Notes: generated from the letters alone by a model not told the origin. A stretch of 64,000 nt of DNA from Mesohalobacter halotolerans (GCF_006120725.1 NZ_SWMU01000001.1:124001-188000), one strand, 5' to 3'. Shown: positions 43,799 through 53,833, numbered from the stretch's first letter. Numbers and translations are program-made.

Positions 43799-44845
43799 CT
43801 ATTTTTCCATCATTATCTTAATAACATTTTCATATACAGTTTTTTCTTCAAAATTACCAAATTGAACAAAAGCATTCTTACTAAATTCAAAATAATTTTT
43901 ATTAGTAATTGAAGTAATTGCTTTATATAATTCAGGTGAATTTTGAGGCTCTATTAAAAGTCCTTCTCTACCATTTTCAATGATTTCAGGTATAGCATTC
44001 CAATTAGTCGAAATTACAGGTATCCCAAGCGAAAGAGCCTCAATAATAATTCCAGGATATCCCTCACCTGGATGATAAGTAGGTAACAATAATATATCAT
44101 ATTGCGCTAATGTTAAAATAACCTCTTGAGGTTGTAAAGTGCCTTTATATTTTACTATACAATTACTGAAAACATCTTTTGTTATAATTTTATCTGTAAT
44201 TGGACCATAAACATCAATAGTATATTCATCAGAAAGTCTTTTGGCCGCATCGCGTATTTCAAAAATCCCTTTCGTTCTTTTAACATGGCTAATAAATACA
44301 AATCTACGTTGGTAATTATTTGATTGCTTTGAAACTTCCGTTTTTTTCCGAACATTTGGAAACCAATGTACTTTATTTTTATCGACAACTAATTTTTTGA
44401 AAAAGGTAACCATTTCAATTGTTTCAAAAAATATAAGGTCAGCATTTAATATTCCATACTTAACTATTTTTTTCTTCCAATTTGGACTATTTTGATATAG
44501 TAAATGGAAATTACCACCAAATTTTCTGAATACGATTTTTTTTTTGAACACCCTTGAAAAAATAAGTAATAATGGAGATAAGAAAAAGGCAGGTCTCAAT
44601 GTTGCATTTAACATTATAATTTGAGCCGAATGAATTTTAAGCATTATTTGAATAAAAATGAAACCAATTCTTTTTATCGTAGCAAAATACCCAAGATATT
44701 TATTAGATTGTATGAAATCATAATTAATGTCATTAGTTTTGCAGTATTCAACAAATGACTTCATTAAAACAGTTGAGCCCCCAATAGTACTTTCAATCCC
44801 TACGATAGGAATTGGTCCAATAATAAGAATTTTTTTACTATGCAT
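43799..44845 (-). CDS. Glycosyltransferase family 4
   Basis: 348 residues, GT-B fold. The N-terminal domain opens KKILIIGPIPIVGIESTIGG with the glycine-rich loop. The C-terminal domain has FISHVKRTKGIFEI and LPTYHPGEGYPGIIIEALSLG with the EGYPGIIIEA nucleotide-binding motif. It adds a sugar to the repeat unit at the cytoplasmic membrane. Its start overlaps the acetyltransferase gene by 8 bp. The donor and acceptor are unknown. The 224 bp between it and the heparinase gene hold no recognisable gene. Confidence 0.9.
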   Translation of the reverse strand: MHSKKILIIGPIPIVGIESTIGGSTVLMKSFVEYCKTNDINYDFIQSNKYLGYFATIKRIGFIFIQIMLKIHSAQIIMLNATLRPAFFLSPLLLIFSRVFKKKIVFRKFGGNFHLLYQNSPNWKKKIVKYGILNADLIFFETIEMVTFFKKLVVDKNKVHWFPNVRKKTEVSKQSNNYQRRFVFISHVKRTKGIFEIRDAAKRLSDEYTIDVYGPITDKIITKDVFSNCIVKYKGTLQPQEVILTLAQYDILLLPTYHPGEGYPGIIIEALSLGIPVISTNWNAIPEIIENGREGLLIEPQNSPELYKAITSITNKNYFEFSKNAFVQFGNFEEKTVYENVIKIMMEK

Positions 44846-45278
44846 AATCAGACATTTTTATTTCTGTTTTGATTATTCTACCAGGTACACCAACAACTAA
44901 TGATTTGGATGGGATATCTTTGACAACTACCGCATTTGCACCTATTACAACATTATCTCCTATTATTACTGGACCTATTACCTTTGCACCAGCACCAATA
45001 TAAACGTTGTTACCAATTACAGGTACTTCGTATTTTTTAGAAGTACCACCTAAAGTGACATTTTGGTCAATATGACAATTATCTCCTATAATACATCTAT
45101 TATGTATCACAATTCCTAATCCACCATAACCGAGCTTTAAACCCTTACCTGCTTTTAAACTGGCTGGAAGATAACACGCATACAAAAAACGGATAACAAT
45201 TGTTATTATTTTAGGTAAAAAGGGAATGCTATGTTTAAAAAGAAAATGTGAGAATCTAAATAAAATTATTGGCTTCAT
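44838..45278 (-). CDS. Left-handed beta-helix acetyltransferase (serine O-acetyltransferase-like)
   Basis: 146 residues with hexapeptide repeats (IGDNCHIDQNVTLGGTS, IGNNVYIGAGAKVIGPV and VIGDNVVIGANAVVVKDI), ending in VPGRII. It acts as a trimer that acetylates a sugar or a serine-like hydroxyl group using acetyl-CoA. The N-terminal helix is short, unlike full CysE, which points to the glycan-modifying branch. It is coupled to the GT4 gene by an 8-bp overlap. Confidence 0.85.
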   Translation of the reverse strand: MKPIILFRFSHFLFKHSIPFLPKIITIVIRFLYACYLPASLKAGKGLKLGYGGLGIVIHNRCIIGDNCHIDQNVTLGGTSKKYEVPVIGNNVYIGAGAKVIGPVIIGDNVVIGANAVVVKDIPSKSLVVGVPGRIIKTEIKMSDYA

Positions 45279-45322
45279 AATTATTATTACGCTTTAAATA
45301 CGTACTTGTATGTTTTTTGTTA

Positions 45323-46360
45323 TTATATTTTTATGTCAAAGTCATTCTCTAAAAGGTATTTTTCCCATGTATATTTCTGTGAAAAATTAATTAGCTTTTG
45401 TTTCTTCAATCTCATGTTTTGAATCATTTCAATCTGATTAACCATATCATCTGTGCTATTTTTATATATAAGCCCTATATCCTCTTTTATAACTAATTTT
45501 GAAAAGTCACCAACATTTTCACTTATTACAGGTAAAACACCAGCAGCACAATATTCAAGAAATTTAACAGGAGAAGCAACATTATTTAACAAAATATTGT
45601 CGCGTAACAAGAATCCAAAATCATAGTTAATCAATGTTTTCATAACATCATTCTGATCAATTGAAAAACATCTTATTTTATCTTTGTTTTTCGCTGAGTT
45701 AATTAATTTATTTGCAGTATTCAAATCTTTAGTGATGATATCCAATGTGGAATCATAAGATTTTGAAATTTCATCAAATATTTTAATTATTTCATCTACT
45801 TTTTGCCATTTACTTAAACCTCCAATATAAACAAACTTATTTTTGCTTTCAGCAATAGAAATATTATTAGATGTAACTAGCTTTTGAGATATTAAGCTTG
45901 GTATAACATGTATTTTTCTTTTTACTAAATATTTTTTTTTTAGAGTTTTGGAAAATTGATTTGAAACAGTGAAAATATTTGTTGCCGTTAAGTAACAAAT
46001 ACCTTCTAAAAAATATACTACGAGAAATTTAATTATAGATTTATGTTTGAGGTAGGATTCATAAGCAACAAATCCTCTAAAATCATATACCATCTTAATT
46101 CCTAAAAATCGAAATGGTTGAAGAAAGATATAATCCATAAAGCTCCTGATATATAAAACATCTCCTTTTACCAAAAAGCTATTGAATGTTTTATAATCAC
46201 TAATTTTAGAAATAGTTTCACCATTTATTGAATCGAATCTACCCCGACTAACAAATTTATATTTTGTATCATAGATTGCAGAAAATGATTTCGCACGATC
46301 TATAACCTGAGACTTAACAATCTCACTTTTCAATCCATTCGGGATAATATATATATTCAT
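45323..46360 (-). CDS. Glycosyltransferase (GT-B fold)
   Basis: 345 residues. It starts MNIYIIPNGLKSEIVKSQVI, and the C-terminal half has FVYIGGLSKWQKVDEI and ASPVKFLEYCAAGVLPVISE, the nucleotide-binding loop with the conserved E. It extends the repeat unit. Its start overlaps the end of the polymerase-like gene by 4 bp, so it is translated with it. The sugar specificity is unknown. Confidence 0.8.
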   Translation of the reverse strand: MNIYIIPNGLKSEIVKSQVIDRAKSFSAIYDTKYKFVSRGRFDSINGETISKISDYKTFNSFLVKGDVLYIRSFMDYIFLQPFRFLGIKMVYDFRGFVAYESYLKHKSIIKFLVVYFLEGICYLTATNIFTVSNQFSKTLKKKYLVKRKIHVIPSLISQKLVTSNNISIAESKNKFVYIGGLSKWQKVDEIIKIFDEISKSYDSTLDIITKDLNTANKLINSAKNKDKIRCFSIDQNDVMKTLINYDFGFLLRDNILLNNVASPVKFLEYCAAGVLPVISENVGDFSKLVIKEDIGLIYKNSTDDMVNQIEMIQNMRLKKQKLINFSQKYTWEKYLLENDFDIKI

Positions 46361-47580
46361 TTTCTGAAATTAATAGCATTTAAATTATTACTTGCAATTG
46401 AAATAAAAAATAACATTGTTAAAAATAAAACTGAATTATGCCTCATTAACGAATCAATATTGATCGAAGCAATGAAAAATAAGAAAAAGATATATTGATA
46501 CAATTTTGACTTATTTACTCTAAGCATTTTATAAAAAATTTGAAAAATAATAAGTAGGGGTAATATCCCATATCGTAATAAAATATTTATGAAAGAAGTA
46601 TCAGTTAGTGAAGCAATATGGAGTGAAGCAGTAGAATCCAAATGCGAATATTTTACCATTATTGCATCATAAGGTAATCCAAAAACCCAATGTCCCTTGA
46701 TTATATTATTTAATGTTGCTTCAATAATATAGTCCCGATTTCCTTCAAAAGCAGAACTAAAAACAGTTTTTTCTCCTATTAAAATCGAAACTATTCTTCT
46801 ATCAACTTGATTTTTTATAGCATCAAAATTATAATATGCAAATTGAAAAATGAAAAATGAAATTATTAAAATAAGTATTGCCTTGATAAAATATTTTGCA
46901 CCAAAGTTTTTAAAAATTAAAAAAAAAACTAGAAATAGAGCTAAAATTAGATAAGTCCGGTTAAAGGAAATTAATAAACTTATAATACTAAGAAATGATG
47001 TTAGTTTTACTAGTAGCCCTTTATTATACCATCCTTTATTTTTTGACATGAGTAAGTAGATGCCAATTAAACCAAAAGAAGAATTAGAATTTATTATCCG
47101 TCCTTGCACAGCATCTAAATAGTCCATCCCTTCCATGTTTTGGTAAATCGGTATATTTATAAAGATTGAGATAAATGAAAGAATAAAAGAAATACTTAAA
47201 GTAATTAATAATATCTGCCAAACTAATTTTAGGTTTGTTTTAATTTTTTGTAAAATTATAATTAATGATGAAAATAAAGGAAATCCAAATTTAATGCTAA
47301 CTAAAAAACCGTATAGTCCATATCCAAAATATAGCATTTTTAAAGATTCTGTCAAAGTGACTATTATTAATAAAATATAAATAGAACTTTTAATTTTTTT
47401 ACTGTTAGTTGGGTAACTATTTTGATTTACACTTAAGAAATTAAAAATTGGTAATAAAAAAAATGCTAATTCCCTTATTCGTAAATTGAAACCGCCAATT
47501 GACAAGATAAAGTTTGAGTTGTTTGGAAGAAAAAAGCCTAAAAATATGGCTAAAAGAAATAAATAGTTAAATATTTTCAT
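46357..47580 (-). CDS. O-antigen polymerase-like membrane protein (Wzy candidate)
   Basis: 407 residues with about ten to twelve membrane helices and a larger periplasmic loop (about 255-315: KGHWVFGLPYDAIMVKYSHLD), the layout of Wzy polymerases. Sequence conservation in this family is weak, so the call rests on topology and position between glycosyltransferases and the flippase. It would join repeat units on the periplasmic side. Confidence 0.72.
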   Translation of the reverse strand: MKIFNYLFLLAIFLGFFLPNNSNFILSIGGFNLRIRELAFFLLPIFNFLSVNQNSYPTNSKKIKSSIYILLIIVTLTESLKMLYFGYGLYGFLVSIKFGFPLFSSLIIILQKIKTNLKLVWQILLITLSISFILSFISIFINIPIYQNMEGMDYLDAVQGRIINSNSSFGLIGIYLLMSKNKGWYNKGLLVKLTSFLSIISLLISFNRTYLILALFLVFFLIFKNFGAKYFIKAILILIISFFIFQFAYYNFDAIKNQVDRRIVSILIGEKTVFSSAFEGNRDYIIEATLNNIIKGHWVFGLPYDAIMVKYSHLDSTASLHIASLTDTSFINILLRYGILPLLIIFQIFYKMLRVNKSKLYQYIFFLFFIASINIDSLMRHNSVLFLTMLFFISIASNNLNAINFRK

Positions 47581-47832
47581 ATCGTGTTCCCGAATAATGT
47601 AAAATTAAAAAAATAGTTAAGAAGAACTTAAGAACGTTAAAAATTGATTTTTATCACTCCATCAATCTTCAGCATATAATTTTTACAATCATTTTTAAAT
47701 TGATCGTGTCCATTCAACAACTGATTGCCTTTTTAAAAAAACTATCCATAAATGTTTTAAACACAGAATTTGTTTTGTATTTACCTTCAAGCATGTTTGA
47801 ATTACCAACATTAAATATTCGGTGAATTAATT

Positions 47833-48003
47833 TTAATTCCCAAATTTTGAATAAGCTAGAGGTACAAGTTTTAAGTCCTCGTTTACTACTGAATAATCCG
47901 GTTTGCTTAGATAACGAAAATCTTTATTGCTTTGAACATGCTCTCCAATATGCTCAAATTCTGTTCTGCCCTTTTGGAATGTTATCTTTAGTTCCCTATT
48001 CAT
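47833..48003 (-). CDS. Hypothetical short ORF (56 codons)
   Basis: An open frame of 56 residues (MNRELKITFQKGRTEFEHIG, ending VPLAYSKFGN), charged, with no membrane segment, in the gap between the polymerase and flippase genes. I do not recognise a family. It could be the C-terminal remnant of a lost gene, since neighbouring frames on the same strand are interrupted. The rest of 47581-48260 holds no recognisable gene; it contains an inverted TTGCAATGCAATTGCAA-like stretch near 48024-48040. Confidence 0.3.
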   Translation of the reverse strand: MNRELKITFQKGRTEFEHIGEHVQSNKDFRYLSKPDYSVVNEDLKLVPLAYSKFGN

Positions 48004-48260
48004 GATTATCTATGCAACCTTAGTTGCAATGCAATTGCAAATTAATTTAATCTAACAAGTACTGAACTTTGACGTTTATACCTTTAACTTAAAGTCATTA
48101 TTTGTATTTTCATGAAAGATCAGTATAAGAATTGAACTTAAAATACTCAGAGCAACCCCACAGCATTTAAAATTTACATGCTGCTTTTGTAAGTTCAACT
48201 TAGAATAAATAAAAATTTGAATTAGAAAAAAAATAAAATTAAGGGGTTTCATTTTATAGT

Positions 48261-49556
48261 TTACAAGGCTTTTATTAGTCGAATCATTTTTCCCCATTTC
48301 GGTACAAAACTACCGAAATATTCAAGCATTGTAGCACCACAAAGCCTATTTATTAAAAGCTTCCATGCTGGTATCAATAATATTGTCATTGCTAAAAGTA
48401 TGGACAATGCAACTATCTCAATCGAAAATTGTGCTCCAATATAAATTGAAATCGGCATAATTAAAAGCACGAATAGATTCCAGTAAAATTCATAATCGGT
48501 TCTCCCCGTGGCAATCACTAAACTCCCCACCGGACTTGATACAGAGCGAATAAACATATAAGCTGAAAGTATCTGCACCAGAACATAAATGTCTGTAAAC
48601 TCTGAGCCATATAATAAAAAAACTATTGGATAGGCAAATAATGCCAATAAGCCATAAGCCGTGAGATTTGCCGTTGCTACAATATTAATTAACTTTAAAA
48701 ATCTCCTTTTTAACTGAACATCATCACCTTGGCTTAATGACAATACTGGACTAGCAACTTTTGAAATGATAGGGTTTAAAATTTGCATTGGTCTTTGAAC
48801 TAACTGTTTTGCCAAACTATAACCCCCTAAAATCTCAGCTCCAAAAAACTTACCAATTAATAAAATATCTAGATCTCTGTTAAAATAATTAACTATTTGC
48901 CCACCAACTTGATAGATGCCAATTTTGAGAAAAAACTTTGTTTCCTGATATTTAAAATGGAAAATCATTCCACGATTCTTTACACCTTTAGCAAAATAAA
49001 TAGCATTTGATATTGCATATTGAGTAAGTGCCGCATAAACCAAAGCATACACACCAAAGCCTTGGATTGCCATTATTAGACCTACTCCAAGACCAAAAAC
49101 AGCACCGATAATATCTGTTATTGCTATATACTTAAAGTTAAGATTTTTCTGTTCTATGGTTTTAAATTGTTTTCCTAAAGCTGACAACATAATACTAACT
49201 GCCATAATGGGTATAAGGGTCTTCAGTTCTGCCTCATCGTAAAAAAAAGCTATGGCAGGACTCGATAAGCTAATTAGCCCAAAAAGAATCAAACTAAAAG
49301 TTATATTGATCCAATATAAACTAGCATATTCTTGGTTTGTTATACCTTGCTTATGGAGTATAGCAGAAGTAAGACCCATGTCCATAAACAAATTCATGAA
49401 GCCAAGAACGAAGGTTACTAAGGCCATTAATCCGAAGTCTTCAGCATCTAAAAACCGTGCTAAGACTGAAATTTTCAATAAACCTACAATCGCAATAGTA
49501 ATAGTAGAGACAGCAGACCATTTCACTCCACTAACTGCTTGCTTTTTAAGACTCAT
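48261..49556 (-). CDS. Polysaccharide flippase (Wzx, MOP family)
   Basis: 431 residues with about twelve membrane helices. The N-terminal segment (SLKKQAVSGVKWSAVSTI) and FGLMALVTFVLGFMNLFMDM are typical for MOP/PST exporters of undecaprenyl-linked units. It is a little shorter than many flavobacterial homologues (about 480), so the C-terminus may have lost its last helices; the 48.0-48.3 kb gap is consistent with that. Its start overlaps the WecF stop codon by one base. Confidence 0.88.
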   Translation of the reverse strand: MSLKKQAVSGVKWSAVSTITIAIVGLLKISVLARFLDAEDFGLMALVTFVLGFMNLFMDMGLTSAILHKQGITNQEYASLYWINITFSLILFGLISLSSPAIAFFYDEAELKTLIPIMAVSIMLSALGKQFKTIEQKNLNFKYIAITDIIGAVFGLGVGLIMAIQGFGVYALVYAALTQYAISNAIYFAKGVKNRGMIFHFKYQETKFFLKIGIYQVGGQIVNYFNRDLDILLIGKFFGAEILGGYSLAKQLVQRPMQILNPIISKVASPVLSLSQGDDVQLKRRFLKLINIVATANLTAYGLLALFAYPIVFLLYGSEFTDIYVLVQILSAYMFIRSVSSPVGSLVIATGRTDYEFYWNLFVLLIMPISIYIGAQFSIEIVALSILLAMTILLIPAWKLLINRLCGATMLEYFGSFVPKWGKMIRLIKAL

Positions 49557-50728
49557 TAATTGGTTATCTTATTTAAAAATACTTCTAATTCATGAAGTAA
49601 AAAATCCTGACCTATTTCTTGAAGTAAGATTTTACGATTATGTAATTGTTGATCCCTGGTAAGTATAGAACTTAACTCGTTTTCATTTAAGTCTAGTTTT
49701 ACGCTAAACACATAAATATTTAGTCTTTTTAAATAGTGATATAAAGTATTGCGTTCATCCAAAAATACTTTAGCCCCCATCCACAACATAACCATAACAT
49801 TACCAACAGCCTGTTGCCGGTAATGGTTCATGATTACAAAACCACATTTTTCTAAGTATAGATTATACTCTTGAAGAGGCATAAAATCAACTAAAGCTTT
49901 GAAAGAGTCTTTTAATTTTAATTGACCCTCCAATCTTATTTTTTCTGCGTACAATTCATTACCATAACTTAGTGGACAGATTATTTTTTTGTTTGTAATA
50001 TTTAGCTTGGAAAGTAAATCAATTACATCTAAATGATTATTGGTGTAACTAGCCGAATTTCCTAATAATATATTATCTCCTGAAACGAATTTTTCTGTAT
50101 CGTTGAGCATTTTCTCAATGGGGTAGTAAGAAAATTTAAAATATTGTAAAGTTTTATTATTAACTTTTGACTTTATAAAATTGAACTCATCTTTATACAG
50201 TAAACCAAGAAAATCAGCACTTTCAATAGCATCTTTGATTTCTAGTCCAGGATTTTTAGTTTTATTTTTTATCTTATAATAGCTATTTCTAAACAAATTT
50301 TTAAATACACTGATTCTGGAAGTTTCCTTTCTGAATAACAAATTAGTCCTATGACCTAACAACTTTCTACTATTAAATAAATAAGAGTTTTGATAAAATT
50401 CAGCACCAAATAATATCCAACATCGAAAAGAACCTCTAGGCAATCGATTAAAAATAACACTTTGTGTATAACCTAAACCATGAAATATAAAATGCTCATA
50501 TTTTTCAATTTTTTTTAAAAAAATACGAACATTATTAAGATTGTTTTTAATTAAAACCATGTGCTCTTCTAACTTAAGATACTTCAATTGTTCTGAATTG
50601 GTAGTATTAACAAGTATATAAAAAAGATTTTGAGAAGGTAGAGCCTGTTCAAATTGCCAGTAAGCATTATTGATGAATTTTTCATCAGTAGCAATATGTA
50701 TTAATTTATTTTTAGCTGTAAAACTCAT
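49556..50728 (-). CDS. wecF: dTDP-Fuc4NAc lipid II Fuc4NAc transferase (WecF-like)
   Basis: 390 residues of glycosyltransferase family 56 (4-alpha-L-fucosyltransferase/WecF). Conserved segments are HIATDEKFINNAYWQFEQ at the N-terminus and VMLWMGAKVFLDERNTLYHY near the C-terminus. In enterobacteria the enzyme adds Fuc4NAc to ManNAcA-GlcNAc-PP-undecaprenol. It overlaps the WecE gene by 17 bp, and the dTDP-Fuc4NAc synthesis genes follow upstream in order, so this end of the pathway is coherent. Confidence 0.85.
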   Translation of the reverse strand: MSFTAKNKLIHIATDEKFINNAYWQFEQALPSQNLFYILVNTTNSEQLKYLKLEEHMVLIKNNLNNVRIFLKKIEKYEHFIFHGLGYTQSVIFNRLPRGSFRCWILFGAEFYQNSYLFNSRKLLGHRTNLLFRKETSRISVFKNLFRNSYYKIKNKTKNPGLEIKDAIESADFLGLLYKDEFNFIKSKVNNKTLQYFKFSYYPIEKMLNDTEKFVSGDNILLGNSASYTNNHLDVIDLLSKLNITNKKIICPLSYGNELYAEKIRLEGQLKLKDSFKALVDFMPLQEYNLYLEKCGFVIMNHYRQQAVGNVMVMLWMGAKVFLDERNTLYHYLKRLNIYVFSVKLDLNENELSSILTRDQQLHNRKILLQEIGQDFLLHELEVFLNKITN

Positions 50729-51845
50729 GTATACTGTCGATAATGTATTTCTGTTTATTCAGATCAAGCTCAAAAAATAGTGGTAAACGCACGAGACAAT
50801 CTGTATATTTATCTGTCTCAGTTAGATTTAAACCATTGTATTTCCCTTCAAAGAAACGACTCTTATGTAAGGATAGATAATGAAATACTGCTAATATTCC
50901 TTTGCCTTTAAGATGGCTTAGTAAAGTATTTCGTTCTTCTGGGGAAGCGCATGTTAAGTAATACATATGTGCATTATTGGTCGCAAAATCAGGTATAACA
51001 GGTAGCCTTACTCCTTTATTTTTATCTAAAACACCTCTGAACGAAGCATCATATTTATCCCATATTTTTTTCCGTGTTGATTGTATCTTTTGTAAATTCT
51101 CCAACTGTGAATATAAAAATGCTGCTATCATATCTGAAGGTAAAAATGAGGAACCAAGATCTACCCAGCCGTACTTATCAACTTCTCCTCTAAAAAAGGA
51201 GGACCGATTCGTCCCCTTTTCTCTTATAATCTCTGCTCTTTTAGCAAAGCTTTCATCATTAATTACTAACATCCCTCCTTCTCCTGAAATAATATTTTTA
51301 GTTTCGTGAAACGAAAACGCCGCTAAATGCCCAATACCTCCAAGAGGTTTACCTTTATAGTAAGAGTCTATAGCCTGAGCCGCATCCTCCACAACAAATA
51401 AATTATGTCGATCAGCGATATCCATAATAATGTCCATGTCACATGCAACTCCTGCATAATGTACTGGAACAATAGCTTTTGTTTTAGATGTAATTAAAGC
51501 TTCTAAGCTATTTTCATCCATGCCAGGATGATCTTTTCGGCTATCCGCAAAAACTATTTTAGCTCCTCTTAAGGCAAAAGCATTTGCAGTTGATACGAAT
51601 GTATAAGAAGGCATAATAACTTCATCACCGGGTTTTATATCAATTAGAATAGCAGCCATTTCTAAGGCATCCGTACAGGATGTAGTCAATAGAACTTTTT
51701 TGAATTCATAAGTCTCTTCAAAGAAAGTATGGCATTTTTTAGTAAAAATTCCATCTCCTGAAATTTTTCCAGATTCTACAGATTCGGAAATATATTTAAA
51801 TTCATTTCCAGAAATATATGGTTTATTAAACGGTATTATTGCCAT
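50712..51845 (-). CDS. wecE: dTDP-4-amino-4,6-dideoxygalactose transaminase (WecE/RffA)
   Basis: 377 residues of the DegT/DnrJ/EryC1 PLP-dependent sugar aminotransferase family. The PLP-binding lysine is K183 in FSFHETKNIISGEGG, with conserved TTSCTDALEM and VPVHYAG. The HETKN motif is characteristic of the WecE/RffA branch, which converts dTDP-4-keto-6-deoxyglucose to dTDP-4-amino-4,6-dideoxygalactose. It overlaps the acetyltransferase gene (10 bp) and WecF (17 bp). Confidence 0.93.
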   Translation of the reverse strand: MAIIPFNKPYISGNEFKYISESVESGKISGDGIFTKKCHTFFEETYEFKKVLLTTSCTDALEMAAILIDIKPGDEVIMPSYTFVSTANAFALRGAKIVFADSRKDHPGMDENSLEALITSKTKAIVPVHYAGVACDMDIIMDIADRHNLFVVEDAAQAIDSYYKGKPLGGIGHLAAFSFHETKNIISGEGGMLVINDESFAKRAEIIREKGTNRSSFFRGEVDKYGWVDLGSSFLPSDMIAAFLYSQLENLQKIQSTRKKIWDKYDASFRGVLDKNKGVRLPVIPDFATNNAHMYYLTCASPEERNTLLSHLKGKGILAVFHYLSLHKSRFFEGKYNGLNLTETDKYTDCLVRLPLFFELDLNKQKYIIDSIHEFYS

Positions 51846-52504
51846 AAATGATATATATAAGTGGTTTTCTTAAGACTGAAACCGGTTTTTTTGTATAAAT
51901 TAACAGCAGGTTGATTTAAACCTTGTGTAGCAACTTCAATAAACTTATATTCATTTAAAAAACATTCATTTATAGCCTGTTCAATAAGTTTCTTCCCAAT
52001 CCCTTTTCCTCTTTCAGTTTCTTTAACAGCAATCAAGCCTATTGAAGCAGTTGAATTGTCATTTTCTTCTAACGTAACGAAACCTAACAACTCCTCATTT
52101 TCTAAGAAAGCAAGTACCTCCCAAGAAATTTCGAATTTGATAGATTTTTCAAACCACTTTGTATATAGTTTTTCATATTCATTATTTCTAAAATTAGAGT
52201 CAAGATTGAACCGCGATAGTTTACCACTTTGAAATGTTAACTCTTTCATTCTTAACTTATCAAAAGTAAAGTCCTTTATTGACATAATGTTAGAATACCT
52301 TTTAAAAGAGCCTGTTTTTCTTTGAAATATTTGCTTTTGGTCCATCAGAGTCAATGGAAGTTTATTTTCTGAAAAAATATAAACTAAATCAAAATCTTTA
52401 GAAAATGATATTTTGTTGTAATGAAATTTATCCTTAACAACTAGTTTCCCAACATTATAACCAAAAAGTTCTGTATCAAAATCTAACTTTGTAATCATAT
52501 TCAA
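51836..52504 (-). CDS. wecD: GNAT N-acetyltransferase, likely dTDP-4-amino-4,6-dideoxygalactose acetyltransferase (WecD-like)
   Basis: 222 residues with a GNAT domain in the C-terminal half. The acetyl-CoA-binding motif is [19 protein letters not shown] (about 155-173), and [20 protein letters not shown] forms the end. The N-terminal half matches the short domain of WecD/RffC. Position between WecE and RmlA makes the acetyl transfer that forms dTDP-Fuc4NAc the natural role. It overlaps RmlA by 4 bp. Confidence 0.8.
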   Translation of the reverse strand: MNMITKLDFDTELFGYNVGKLVVKDKFHYNKISFSKDFDLVYIFSENKLPLTLMDQKQIFQRKTGSFKRYSNIMSIKDFTFDKLRMKELTFQSGKLSRFNLDSNFRNNEYEKLYTKWFEKSIKFEISWEVLAFLENEELLGFVTLEENDNSTASIGLIAVKETERGKGIGKKLIEQAINECFLNEYKFIEVATQGLNQPAVNLYKKTGFSLKKTTYIYHLWQ

Positions 52505-53373
52505 TAGTTTAGATTTAATAAGTATTTTCCATAAGTGCTCTTATTTAATTTCTTGCCTAATTCAAGTAAAAGATTTTTATCTATGTACCCCATCCTGAAA
52601 GCAATTTCCTCCAAACAGGCGATTTTAAGACCTGTACGCTTCTCCATCGCTTTCACAAATTCTGTTGCTTCAGTTAAAGCTTCATGAGTGCCGGTATCTA
52701 GCCAGGCGAAGCCTCTACTAAGAATTTGCATTTTTAAGTTTCCTTTATTTAGATAAGTTTGATTTATAGATGTGATCTCTAACTCTCCGCGATTCGATGG
52801 TTTGACATTTTTAGCGACTTCAACCACTGAATTGGGATAGAAATAAAGCCCGACCACCGCATAGTTGGATTTTGGCTGGATTGGCTTTTCTTCTATACTT
52901 ACCACGTTTTTATTTTTATCAAATTCGGCTACCCCATAGCGTTCAGGATCGTTTACATAGTTACCAAATACTACTGCCTTTTGTTCTTCCTTAACCGTTT
53001 TTACAGCATTTGCTAATAAATTCTGTAATCCAGCTCCGTAAAAAACGTTATCACCTAGCACTAAACATACATCATCAGTTCCAATAAATTCTTCACCCAG
53101 AATAAAAGCCTGAGCCAAACCTTCAGGGCGTGGCTGCTCTTTATAAACTAATTTTATTCCAAATCGACTACCGTCCCCTAGAAGCCTTTCAAAATTAGGT
53201 AGATCGTGAGGTGTGGATATAATTAATATTTCTCTAATTCCAGCTAACATGAGTACCGACAACGGATAATAAATCATCGGTTTATCATATATGGGTAAGA
53301 GTTGCTTGCTTACGGCAAGTGTTAGGGGATGCAACCTGGTGCCTGAGCCTCCGGCTAGAATTATTCCTTTCAT
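52501..53373 (-). CDS. rmlA: Glucose-1-phosphate thymidylyltransferase (RmlA/RffH)
   Basis: 290 residues. The nucleotidyltransferase signature [11 protein letters not shown] (about 8-18) is followed by [20 protein letters not shown] and VVGLYFYPN, all typical of RmlA/RffH. It makes dTDP-glucose from glucose-1-phosphate and dTTP. It lies upstream of WecD-like in the same operon. Between it and rmlB lies the inserted GxxExxY gene. Confidence 0.95.
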   Translation of the reverse strand: MKGIILAGGSGTRLHPLTLAVSKQLLPIYDKPMIYYPLSVLMLAGIREILIISTPHDLPNFERLLGDGSRFGIKLVYKEQPRPEGLAQAFILGEEFIGTDDVCLVLGDNVFYGAGLQNLLANAVKTVKEEQKAVVFGNYVNDPERYGVAEFDKNKNVVSIEEKPIQPKSNYAVVGLYFYPNSVVEVAKNVKPSNRGELEITSINQTYLNKGNLKMQILSRGFAWLDTGTHEALTEATEFVKAMEKRTGLKIACLEEIAFRMGYIDKNLLLELGKKLNKSTYGKYLLNLNY

Positions 53374-53382
53374 TTTTTTAAA

Positions 53383-53422
53383 GATTTTCGCGGATTAAGT
53401 CGGATTTGCACGGATTATTTGG
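53383..53422. repeat. Degenerate 10-bp tandem array on the 3' side of GxxExxY
   Basis: Four units in 10-bp register: GATTTTCGCG, GATTAAGTCG, GATTTGCACG, GATTATTTGG (core GATT plus variable bases). It starts 9 bp beyond the rmlA start codon and contains the stop codon of the GxxExxY gene (53415-53417). Confidence 0.82.
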
Positions 53423-53801
53423 TATTTATAAATCTTTTCCAAGTTAAGCTTGATTGACCAAAGTTTAGCAATAAACCTAATTTATAATTAGTGGATTTAA
53501 GATAGTTTATAGTTTGAGCTTCTGTGTCTTTATGTAAGAATGAGGCTGCTTTGATTTCAATAATTATTTTATTAAAACAGATAAAGTCAGCTATAAAATA
53601 TTTTTTCAATGGAACATTATTATAATAAACTTGAAGTTTTCTCTTACTGTCAAATTCTATTTCCTGATTTTCAAACTCTTTCTCTAGAGCTTCATGATAA
53701 ACAGATTCTAGAAAACCCGCACCTAAAGCCGTATGAACTTTCATACATGCACCAATAATTCTGAAGCTTTCTTCTTTGTATAAAATATTCTCGAAATCCA
53801 T
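53415..53801 (-). CDS. GxxExxY protein (PDDEXK_3-like)
   Basis: 128 residues of the GxxExxY family (PDDEXK_3). The family motif is GAGFLESVYHEAL (about 27-39), and YFIADFICFNKIIIEIKAAS has the D-hydrophobic-E-x-K pattern of a nuclease core. Such proteins are small and widespread, often between unrelated genes. The ATG (53799-53801) abuts a 10-bp array and the stop lies inside another. It separates rmlB and rmlA, which normally are adjacent. Activity is not proven; the nuclease assignment follows from the family and motif. Confidence 0.88.
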   Translation of the reverse strand: MDFENILYKEESFRIIGACMKVHTALGAGFLESVYHEALEKEFENQEIEFDSKRKLQVYYNNVPLKKYFIADFICFNKIIIEIKAASFLHKDTEAQTINYLKSTNYKLGLLLNFGQSSLTWKRFINTK

Positions 53802-53833
53802 TTGTGAAATTCGATTTAATTTGTGTTAATTAG
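53801..53833. repeat. Degenerate 10-bp tandem array on the 5' side of GxxExxY
   Basis: Units AATTCGATTT (53808) and AATTTGTGTT (53818), then AATTAG, in 10-bp register, directly after the GxxExxY start codon. The stop codon of rmlB (53826-53828) lies inside the array. Confidence 0.75.

Noticed and set aside
48076-48297. 73-residue ORF overlapping the flippase end
   Set aside because: It overlaps the 3'... coding part only slightly, lacks a recognisable family and lies in AT-rich decayed DNA; it may reflect the lost flippase C-terminus rather than a gene.
53415-53801. Restriction or homing endonuclease with a defined target
   Set aside because: GxxExxY proteins carry a nuclease-like core, but no methyltransferase or conserved target site is visible, so only the family name is given.
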